DNA of 37,703 bases from contig JAQCBH010000021.1 of the NCBI GenBank assembly GCA_027621365.1, positions 1-37,703 on the forward strand, given 5' to 3'. Made by a program: the position numbers and the translations under genes. This DNA comes from Bacteroidota bacterium (GTDB lineage Bacteria > Bacteroidota > Bacteroidia > NS11-12g > UBA955). This document shows positions 8,315-15,306 of the stretch, piece by piece. How positions within the stretch are numbered: position 1 is the stretch's first letter; each line of letters starts with the position of its first letter. The notes under the pieces were generated by a model that saw only the letters and a list, made by a program, of their open reading frames with translations, searched no databases and was not told the origin of the DNA.

Positions 8315-9765
8315 GACAATATTCCTCCACTCTCAGCGATGGCATTTAACCAGCTGTCTGTATTTGACTGAACCATATCCAAAATAATTTGGGGTTGAAC
8401 TCCCGTGTACAAGACGGCCGCTCCGATAATCAACAGGGCCAACTTTTCGTTCCATTCCAAGGAAGACAAGGAACCTTTCTCCGGACCCATGAATGCCAAT
8501 TGGAAGAAGCGAAGCATATAAACGGCGCAGAAAATGATGGTCAAGGCCGCCAAAACTCCACAATAGCCCGTTCCGGTATTGAAAACCGCCTTGAGCATTA
8601 AAAATTCACCGGGAAAACCATTGGTCAAAGGAACCGCAACGGTACCCAAAACGATGATCAACGCTGTGGCTGCGAAAAACGGAGAGGACTTCGCAAATCC
8701 ACCCATTTGTTCCAAATCGCGGTGACCCAATCGACGTTCAATCAAGTCAACCACCAGAAACAGACCTACTGCGTTCACCCCGTGAACCCACATTTGCAAG
8801 ACAGCACCGTTGACACCATCGCTTTTCATTGTCAACATAGCCATGGCGATCAATCCCACGTGTGAAAGTGAGGAGAACGCGATCAGGCGTTTGGCATCTG
8901 ATTGACGCATAGCGATAAAAGCGCCGTACAATAGACCCGCCAAGCCCATGACCATGATCAGATCTCTAAAGTCAAACAAATCTTCCACGAGCATGTAGTG
9001 GAGCGACTCAGGTGCTAAAGCAACAAACCACACAAACAATCCATACAAACCCATCTTCAACATGATGCCCGAAAGCAACATGGTCGCTCCAGCCGGAGCC
9101 TGAGTATAGGTATCAGATTGCCAGGCATGGAAAGGCATAAGAGGAATTTTAACAGCAAAGGCCAAGAACAAGCCAAGGCCCACCCAAAATCCTTCTGTCG
9201 TGCTCAGTTCAACCGCTTGTAGCGCCGAATAGGCAAAACTGTGGTGACCGTCATCGCCTACTGATGTCAGGCTATACAAATACATGAGGGAGGCCAACAT
9301 GGTTAGCGATCCCAAGAATGTGTAGAGGAAGAACTTCAAGGTAACCGCGAAGCGATCTCCTTCACTAAAGAGCAAAGCCAAGAAGTAGATGGGGATCAAC
9401 GCTAGCTCCCAAAAAATGTAAAAAGTCAATCCATCTTGAGCCATGAAAACCCCGTTCAATGCGGCTTGCATGAACAAGGTAAGGGCCACTTGAAGGGAGA
9501 ACTTCTCTCCTTCTCTCCAACCGGCCAATACAATCACGGGCACCAAGAAATTGGTCAACAATAGCATCAAGTTGCTCCAACCTGAAGGATTCAAGGCCAA
9601 GCGAATGTCGTCTGAAAACCAGGGAACATCAATGGAATGAACGCCTAATGCCAAGGCTACTAAGCCTGGAACCAAAGACAGGGCAAAAGCCAAGCTTCGA
9701 TTCAATTGTTGACCGGCCCCATAGGCCAGAGCTGCAGAAAGCAGGGGAATAAGGATCAGTTCCAT
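8311..9765 (-). CDS. nuoM: NADH-quinone oxidoreductase subunit M
   Basis: The second antiporter-like subunit of complex I, 484 residues, all hydrophobic helices. The key helix-5 Glu is in YIFWELALIPIYFL. The conserved Lys and the amphipathic loop are in KIPLMPFHAWQSDTYTQAP, followed by GIMLKMGLYGL with its second conserved Lys. SSLSHVGLIAMA and WVHGVNAVGLF are further family signatures. The start codon overlaps the last base of the nuoL stop (TAATG) and the stop overlaps nuoN by four bases, so the genes are tightly coupled. Confidence 0.96.
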   Translation of the reverse strand: MELILIPLLSAALAYGAGQQLNRSLAFALSLVPGLVALALGVHSIDVPWFSDDIRLALNPSGWSNLMLLLTNFLVPVIVLAGWREGEKFSLQVALTLFMQAALNGVFMAQDGLTFYIFWELALIPIYFLALLFSEGDRFAVTLKFFLYTFLGSLTMLASLMYLYSLTSVGDDGHHSFAYSALQAVELSTTEGFWVGLGLFLAFAVKIPLMPFHAWQSDTYTQAPAGATMLLSGIMLKMGLYGLFVWFVALAPESLHYMLVEDLFDFRDLIMVMGLAGLLYGAFIAMRQSDAKRLIAFSSLSHVGLIAMAMLTMKSDGVNGAVLQMWVHGVNAVGLFLVVDLIERRLGHRDLEQMGGFAKSSPFFAATALIIVLGTVAVPLTNGFPGEFLMLKAVFNTGTGYCGVLAALTIIFCAVYMLRFFQLAFMGPEKGSLSSLEWNEKLALLIIGAAVLYTGVQPQIILDMVQSNTDSWLNAIAESGGILS

Positions 9766-11648
9766 TATGCAAACAATTCAATACCCAACATCAATGCTGC
9801 AGCCAGCACCATTATGATCAAATACAATTCGATGTTTCCGCTTTGAATGCGAGCCAATGTTTGGCCCTTCCAATGCGTAACCTTGCCCATCAAATCGGTG
9901 AAAGCCACGAAGCCTTTGCGGTCCAATACTCGGTACGTCCAAGTCCCAAGAGCTTGCAAGGGCTTAGCAAACAAGGAATCATAGAGTTCATCCACGTAGA
10001 ATTTATGAGCCAATAGTTTGGCGGAGCCCGACATTTGATCGTCGTTTTCCGCTACGCGGCCTTGAACCACGTATTTCTGCCTCATCCAAACGAAAGCGAT
10101 GACAAAAACCGAAACGGCCACTCCCAATAGAGCCCATTCCGTAGAAGGCTCGACATGAACGGCGGCATCGCCAAATACAAAGAGAGGTTCCAACCAGTGC
10201 GCCAAGGCTTCTGAATGGGAATGAGTCAGATAATGAGGCAAATTCAACAATCCGCCGGATAGGCTCAAAGCAGCCAAGACCATCAAGGGAAGGGTCATCA
10301 ATATGGGGCTTTCGTGCACCTTCTCAAAAGCGTAATGATCGTTGCGGTAAGTTCCGTGAAAGGTCAAGAAGAACATGCGGAACATGTAAATCCCTGTCAA
10401 CCCAGCCGAGAAAACAGACAAACCATAGACCCAGGGGCTGTGGTGGAATGTGTGCAGCAAAATTTCATCTTTGGAGAAGAAGCCGGATAAGAAGGGGAAT
10501 CCAGAGATAGCCAAGGTTCCTATCAAGAAGGTTACATAGGTCAGGGGCATCGCCTTGCGAAGGCCACCCATTTTGCGTATGTCTTGCTCGTGGTGCATTC
10601 CGTGAATGACCGAACCTGAACCCAAGAACAACAATGCCTTGAAGAAGGCATGAGTAGCCAAATGGAACATGGCCGCCGAGTAAGCCCCACACCCGAGGGC
10701 GATGAACATCAAACCCAACTGGGAAACCGTTGAATAGGCCAGCACTTTCTTGATGTCGTTCTGCTTCAAACCAATGAAGGCTGCCAGCAAACTAGTTGCC
10801 AAACCTACATACAAGATCAAATCGCGGGCCATAGGCGCCAAGGTGTACAGCACTTCGCTGCGAACCACCAAGTAAACGCCGGCCGTCACCATGGTAGCAG
10901 CGTGAATCAGGGCCGAAACCGGAGTGGGACCCGCCATCGCGTCAGGCAACCATGTATACAGGGGAATCTGGGCACTTTTACCCATGGCACCCACAAACAA
11001 GAGAACAGCAATACTGGTGTAAACCCATTGTGGGTGAGATACTTTAGCGATTTCTGAAAACACGACTTGGTAGTCCAAGCTACCAAAGTGTTGAATGATC
11101 ATGAACAAGCCCAATAGCAAGCCCAAGTCACCAATGCGGTTCATCACAAAAGCCTTTCTAGCGGCGTATCCAAAGTCAGGGTTGTGGTACCAGAAACCAA
11201 TCAGCAAATACGAGCAAAGACCAACCCCTTCCCAACCAAAGAACAACATCATGAAGTTGGCTCCTAAAACCAAAATCAACATATTGAAAATAAACAGGTT
11301 GAGATAAGAAAAGAACTTGTAATAGCCCGCATCATCAGCCATGTAAGCCATGGAATACAAATGAATCAGGGTTCCAATGCCGGTGATGATCAAGGTCATG
11401 ATCAAACTCAATCGATCGAGCATGAGCTTGAACTCAATGTTCAAGTCGCCCACTTGAAGGAAGGTAAAAGGCTGACTAACAATAGCCGCCTCTTTTACTT
11501 CTGACCATAGAGTCAAAGCCAACACAAAGGGAATGAACACCAATGAACTGGCCAAAGCGCCTACTACAAACTTGGGCAATTGCTTGCCAAACAACCCGTT
11601 GATGGTAAATCCCAGCAAGGGAAGAGCGAGTAAAATGTACAAATTCAT
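9765..11648 (-). CDS. nuoL: NADH-quinone oxidoreductase subunit L
   Basis: The distal antiporter-like subunit of complex I, 627 residues. The N-terminal two thirds carry the pump core: FGWEGVGLCSYLLIGFW with the helix-5 Glu, then KSAQIPLYTWLPDAMAGPTP and SALIHAATMVTAGVYLVVRSE. HATHAFFKALLFLGSGSV is also conserved. The C terminus contains the lateral-helix region and ends with a hydrophobic segment (LYLIIMVLAAALMLGI). The gene follows nuoK by two bases and has an SD-like AAAGGA just before its ATG. The shared stop/start with nuoM indicates coupled translation. Confidence 0.97.
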   Translation of the reverse strand: MNLYILLALPLLGFTINGLFGKQLPKFVVGALASSLVFIPFVLALTLWSEVKEAAIVSQPFTFLQVGDLNIEFKLMLDRLSLIMTLIITGIGTLIHLYSMAYMADDAGYYKFFSYLNLFIFNMLILVLGANFMMLFFGWEGVGLCSYLLIGFWYHNPDFGYAARKAFVMNRIGDLGLLLGLFMIIQHFGSLDYQVVFSEIAKVSHPQWVYTSIAVLLFVGAMGKSAQIPLYTWLPDAMAGPTPVSALIHAATMVTAGVYLVVRSEVLYTLAPMARDLILYVGLATSLLAAFIGLKQNDIKKVLAYSTVSQLGLMFIALGCGAYSAAMFHLATHAFFKALLFLGSGSVIHGMHHEQDIRKMGGLRKAMPLTYVTFLIGTLAISGFPFLSGFFSKDEILLHTFHHSPWVYGLSVFSAGLTGIYMFRMFFLTFHGTYRNDHYAFEKVHESPILMTLPLMVLAALSLSGGLLNLPHYLTHSHSEALAHWLEPLFVFGDAAVHVEPSTEWALLGVAVSVFVIAFVWMRQKYVVQGRVAENDDQMSGSAKLLAHKFYVDELYDSLFAKPLQALGTWTYRVLDRKGFVAFTDLMGKVTHWKGQTLARIQSGNIELYLIIMVLAAALMLGIELFA

Positions 11649-11650
11649 GC

Positions 11651-11971
11651 TTATCCTTTCAGGTTGCTCAAGAAATTAACAGTGGTGTTTCGCGTATTGC
11701 GGTACACCATGACAAGTATGGCCAAGCCCACAGCTGCTTCAGCCGCCGCTACAACCATGATGAAAAACACGAAAAGCTGCCCACCTGCGTCCCCCATGTA
11801 GGTAGACAAGGCAGTCAGCAGAAGATTCACTGAATTCAACATCAATTCGATGCACATCAACAAGACAATGGCATTGCGGCGAAACAAAACACCGAACAGG
11901 CCAATGCTGAAGAGCACCGTACTCAAATAAATATAGTGGCTGATATCCACCTGTTGAAATACCGTATTCAT
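11651..11971 (-). CDS. nuoK: NADH-quinone oxidoreductase subunit K
   Basis: A small membrane-arm subunit of complex I, 106 residues with three transmembrane helices. The two buried glutamates of the E-channel are visible, in MCIELMLNSVNLLL (helix 2) and MVVAAAEAAVGLAILV (helix 3). It overlaps nuoJ by four bases (ATGA) and is followed two bases later by nuoL. Length and motifs are typical. Confidence 0.96.
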   Translation of the reverse strand: MNTVFQQVDISHYIYLSTVLFSIGLFGVLFRRNAIVLLMCIELMLNSVNLLLTALSTYMGDAGGQLFVFFIMVVAAAEAAVGLAILVMVYRNTRNTTVNFLSNLKG

Positions 11972-12513
11972 GAGGAAGCTCCTTTCTCTTCGGCCAAGGC
12001 TGAAGACTCGTGATCACCAGAATCGCGTTTGCCTAACAACACCGCTCCCACCATGGCGCCAATGAACAAGGCACCGGTCAATTCAAAGGGAATCAAATAT
12101 TCTCCGAACAACACCTTGCCCAAATTCTTCACCAAACCCACCGTTTCAGAGGGGTTTCGGTACACTTGCTCTCCGCTCTTCTGAAAGGCAGCGGTCAAAA
12201 TCAGCAGCAGACTTCCAGCAGAAATAGCCGAGGCCAAGGCCCAAGCATTGGATTTAATGGGTTCGGCTGCTTTTCCGAGGTTCAACAACATCAGAACGAA
12301 CAAGAACAAAACCATGATCGCCCCTGCATAGACCATCAGATTGACGATGGCCAGGAATTGGGCGTTCAACAATACATAGTGGGCGGAGATGCTAAAAAAA
12401 GCAACAATCAAAGCCAATACACTGTGCACAGGGTTCTTGCTTGTCACCACATACAAAGCGCACAAAATGGTGATGAACGACAGAACCAAGAAAGGAATAG
12501 GCAAAGCACTCAT
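11968..12513 (-). CDS. nuoJ: NADH-quinone oxidoreductase subunit J
   Basis: A membrane-arm subunit next to the quinone-proximal end of complex I, 181 residues with five predicted helices. The conserved stretch LVVAFFSISAHYVLLNAQFLAIVNLMVYAGAIMVLFLF-type region is present (the Ala-His-Tyr and VYAGAIMVLFLFV portions are the recognisable signature). The last helix, LTGALFIGAMVGAVLLGK, is followed by a charged tail. It overlaps both nuoI and nuoK by four bases. Confidence 0.95.
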   Translation of the reverse strand: MSALPIPFLVLSFITILCALYVVTSKNPVHSVLALIVAFFSISAHYVLLNAQFLAIVNLMVYAGAIMVLFLFVLMLLNLGKAAEPIKSNAWALASAISAGSLLLILTAAFQKSGEQVYRNPSETVGLVKNLGKVLFGEYLIPFELTGALFIGAMVGAVLLGKRDSGDHESSALAEEKGASS

Positions 12514-13055
12514 GCGTTTTCGTTGTTATAAGACCAAATTTGGCGTTGGCTAATGTCTACACGCTCGTCAACCGGCTCTACCAACTTGTCCTTACCATAG
12601 ATGAACTCAGCGCGACCGAATTCAGCGTCGACAATGCGATCGGTTAGGAAAATGGCTTGTTTGGGGCAGGCTTCTTCGCACAATCCGCAGAAAATGCAGC
12701 GAAGCATATTGATTTCATAAGTCGAAGCGTATTTCTCTTCGCGGTACAAGTGCTCCTCGCCCTTTTCGCGCTCAGCAGCCACCATGGTGATGGCCTCTGC
12801 AGGACAAGCCACGGCGCACAAACCACAGGCTGTGCAACGTTCTTTACCGTCTTCATCGCGTTTCAACACGTGCTGACCTCTGTAAATGGACGACATCGGT
12901 CGGGTTTGCTCGGGGTATTTCACCGTTGCAGCAGGCTTAAAAAAGTGCTTCAAGGTGATCGACATTCCTTTCAAGATAGCAGGCAAATAGATGCGCTCCT
13001 TAAAGCTCATCTCCTTATTGACCACTAACTTAGATCGATTACTTAATTTCTCCAT
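12510..13055 (-). CDS. nuoI: NADH-quinone oxidoreductase subunit I, first gene of the cluster
   Basis: A peripheral-arm subunit carrying two [4Fe-4S] clusters (N6a/N6b) that pass electrons from NuoG towards NuoB and quinone. It has 181 residues. The two ferredoxin motifs are CTACGLCAVACP and CIFCGLCEEACP, separated by about 40 residues as expected. An N-terminal amphipathic region (LPAILKGMSITLKHFFKP) anchors it to NuoH. It is the first gene of the nuoI-N unit: upstream are 114 non-coding bases and a divergent secreted-protein gene, not nuoH. A perfect -7 box at 13116-13123 suggests the unit has its own promoter with a leader of about 60 bases. The quinone-site and NADH-module subunits must be encoded elsewhere. 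Confidence 0.96.
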   Translation of the reverse strand: MEKLSNRSKLVVNKEMSFKERIYLPAILKGMSITLKHFFKPAATVKYPEQTRPMSSIYRGQHVLKRDEDGKERCTACGLCAVACPAEAITMVAAEREKGEEHLYREEKYASTYEINMLRCIFCGLCEEACPKQAIFLTDRIVDAEFGRAEFIYGKDKLVEPVDERVDISQRQIWSYNNENA

Positions 13056-13115
13056 AAGATACGTTGTACCAATAACGCCGCTTCAGCCATCGCTTAGAAG
13101 GCCTAAGTAGCGCGA

Positions 13116-13123
13116 CAAATTTA
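13116..13123 (-). promoter_or_regulatory. Bacteroidota -7 box for the nuoI-N operon
   Basis: TAAATTTG on the minus strand is an exact TAnnTTTG, 60 bases before the nuoI ATG. This is much farther from the start codon than the boxes of other genes here, so this operon would have a real 5' leader. Confidence 0.5.
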
Positions 13124-13154
13124 AGGCATTTCGCCCTTTCTGCGGGGCCTTTTG

Positions 13155-13163
13155 TATAATTGC
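13155..13163 (+). promoter_or_regulatory. Variant -7 box (TATAATTGC) before the 13170 gene
   Basis: TATAATTGC is one mismatch from TAnnTTTG and lies six bases before the ATG at 13170. The same sequence shape (TATnATTGC) and the same six-base spacing occur before the PNGase F-like gene at 29881. Confidence 0.4.
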
Positions 13164-13169
13164 TGAGCC

Positions 13170-15206
13170 ATGAAAAATCACCCTTTCGTTTTGATGATTT
13201 GTCTGGGTTTGGGAATGGGCTCATTGCAAGCTCAAGTCGCCAAAACTCAAGTTCACCGATTCAATGCCACCGCGCTTGGAGACAATGGCCTTAAACTCAC
13301 TTGGGAACCCGAGACCTACAGCGGCAATTACCGCATCTACAAACGAGACTTGATTCATCCCAATGGGGCTTGGGGTGATCCCTTGACCACCTTGGCTGGA
13401 CCCAATAAAGACACACTTTGGATTGACTCCGATCTCCAGCCAGGAGAGGCCATGGAATACCTCGTAGCCAAAGTCAATACAGCGGGTGCTTTCGAAGCTT
13501 TTGGCTTTGCCTATGCTGGAAACCAGGCTTTTCGCTCGGCCTCCGATAGCAGTTGGTTTTTTGGCCGTCCCGAGCGCGGGAACATATTGCTGTTGATCGA
13601 TAGCTCCTACCAGGTGGCTTTGGCCAGCGAAATCAAGGAGCTACAGCAAAGTTTATTGGCCCGCGGATGGTTCAGCGATATTCTCTACGCAGGTAGAGGC
13701 GAATCGGCTTCGGCCGTCAAAACGAGAATTGTCAATTTCTGCGACAACAGCCCCTTCAAACCCAAGGCCTTGTATATCATTGGCCATGTACCGGTCCCTT
13801 ACAGCGGATATTTCTCCAGTTCGGGGGATCGCCCACCGCCAGACGGGCACGTAGAGGGAGTCGGAAATCACACTGGCGCTTGGCCAGCAGACGCCTATTA
13901 CGGGGATCTCAAAGGCAGCTATACCGATGACAATGTCACCTGCACTACCGGCAATCAAACCCGACACCACAACATTCCTGGTGATGGCAAATTCGACCAA
14001 AGCGTAATAGCCGGTGAAGTAGAATTGGACATGGGCAGGGTCGACATGTACCAAATGGATGTTTTCAGCAAGGATGATACGGCTTTGACCCGTCAATATC
14101 TGCAGCGCAGTCTGAATTGGCACAAAGGATTAACCCGTGACGACTTCCAGAACAAAGCCTTGATTGATAACAACTTCACAGGATTGAACTTGGCCTCATC
14201 CGGCTACCACAATTTCGCGGCATTGCTGCCCTTGTCGAGCACATCTGACAAGTTGGATTACCTCAGCAGCCAAAAATCCAGCTCCTTTTTGTGGAGCTAT
14301 GGCTGTGGCGCGGGTAGTTACACCAACTGCAACGGCATAGGAACCTCGGCTCAATTTGCCGCCCAAAAAGACAGTTTCCACAATGCCTTTACCATGTTGG
14401 CCGGCAGCTATTTCGGTGATTGGGACATCAAAAACAACCTCATGCGTTCTGCCCTAGCGGCCGGAAGCTTGAGCTGTTTCTGGGGTGGCATTCCCAAGTG
14501 GTACGTGCACCACATGGGCATGGGTTATCACATCGGATACGGCGCTCGCATTACTCAAAACAACGTCAACGACTATTTCAATGGGTCTTTCAACGGGTCA
14601 TGGAAAGGGGTTTTCATCGCTTTGATGGGTGATCCTACTCTTGAGATGAGTCCCAGCCCTATGCCTGGCGCCTTGAGCGTTCAACGCAGCTTCGGCATCA
14701 ATACCTTACGCTGGTCGGCCAGCAGCAAACCGGTAGCCGGATACAATGTATACCGAGTAGACACCGTGGGTCGCACTTGGTTCCAACTGAACCAAGAACC
14801 TCTGACCGATTTGCAATTCGAAGACCCCATGTTGTTCGATGCCGGAACTCTGTATGCCGTGCGCAGTGTGGAATTGATCGAGACAGGATCAGGTAGCTTT
14901 TGGCAGGTGGGCGCGGCGCAATTTGGAAGTACTCGGACGGCCTCTTCAGAAGAGCTGAGCATGAACGCTGTTCGGGTATTCCCCCAGCCCTCAACGGGCA
15001 CAATTTCCATCAGTGGCTTGGATTTTGCTTTGGCCATTGATTGGAGCTTGCACGAGGTCAGCGGCCGTTTGGTCGATGGCGGTCATAGCGAATGTCCTTA
15101 TGGGGCCACCAGCCTTCAGACCTTTGCTCCCAGTGGCTTGTACGTGCTCACAGTTAGCGGCAACGGCCAGCGATTCAGCCAACAAATCGTCGTCAATAGA
15201 CCTTGA
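13170..15206 (+). CDS. T9SS-exported protein with FnIII-like domains around a C25/caspase-fold-like core
   Basis: A 678-residue exported protein. A signal peptide (residues 1-21, ending LQAQ) is followed by an FnIII-like domain (about 28-110), a large core (about 135-495), a second FnIII-like segment (about 500-590) and a T9SS type A sorting domain (about 595-678, with VRVFPQPSTGTISI and GLYVLTVSG). The core resembles the gingipain (C25) type alpha/beta fold: LYIIGHVPVPYSG (201-213), NHTGAWPADAYYGDL (233-247), GEVELDMGRVD, Cys379 in YGCGAGSY and LMGDPTLEM (485-493). Cys379 is a candidate nucleophile and His347 a possible partner, 32 residues before it, but I cannot prove that a dyad exists, so activity is uncertain. 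It is divergent from nuoI. The function is inferred to be a cell-surface or secreted hydrolase. Confidence 0.82.
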   Translation: MKNHPFVLMICLGLGMGSLQAQVAKTQVHRFNATALGDNGLKLTWEPETYSGNYRIYKRDLIHPNGAWGDPLTTLAGPNKDTLWIDSDLQPGEAMEYLVAKVNTAGAFEAFGFAYAGNQAFRSASDSSWFFGRPERGNILLLIDSSYQVALASEIKELQQSLLARGWFSDILYAGRGESASAVKTRIVNFCDNSPFKPKALYIIGHVPVPYSGYFSSSGDRPPPDGHVEGVGNHTGAWPADAYYGDLKGSYTDDNVTCTTGNQTRHHNIPGDGKFDQSVIAGEVELDMGRVDMYQMDVFSKDDTALTRQYLQRSLNWHKGLTRDDFQNKALIDNNFTGLNLASSGYHNFAALLPLSSTSDKLDYLSSQKSSSFLWSYGCGAGSYTNCNGIGTSAQFAAQKDSFHNAFTMLAGSYFGDWDIKNNLMRSALAAGSLSCFWGGIPKWYVHHMGMGYHIGYGARITQNNVNDYFNGSFNGSWKGVFIALMGDPTLEMSPSPMPGALSVQRSFGINTLRWSASSKPVAGYNVYRVDTVGRTWFQLNQEPLTDLQFEDPMLFDAGTLYAVRSVELIETGSGSFWQVGAAQFGSTRTASSEELSMNAVRVFPQPSTGTISISGLDFALAIDWSLHEVSGRLVDGGHSECPYGATSLQTFAPSGLYVLTVSGNGQRFSQQIVVNRP

Positions 15207-15216
15207 TACTGGCAAA

Positions 15217-15245
15217 GTTTCCTTGCATTCAAAAGGAAACCTTTT
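15217..15245 (+). terminator. Possible terminator after the 13170 gene
   Basis: The arms GTTTCCTT (15217-15224) and AAGGAAAC (15233-15240) form an eight-base-pair stem with an eight-base loop, followed by CTTTT. The stem is AT-rich, so the terminator would be weak, but its position ten bases after the stop is right. Confidence 0.45.
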
Positions 15246-15265
15246 CCCATTTGAGTAACAAGGGT

Positions 15266-15273
15266 TATTTTCG
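15266..15273 (+). promoter_or_regulatory. Possible -7 box for the pyrophosphatase gene
   Basis: TATTTTCG is one mismatch from TAnnTTTG, 33 bases before the ATG at 15307. A TTTG lies at 15250-15253, but that is closer than a normal -33 element would be. Confidence 0.3.
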
Positions 15274-15306
15274 CGCCCCTATTTCCTCTCTAAGAGAATT
15301 GATTTT

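Noticed and set aside
13039-13224. 61-codon open frame upstream of nuoI, considered as a remnant of nuoH
   Set aside because: The translation is basic and not hydrophobic; there is no resemblance to NuoH.
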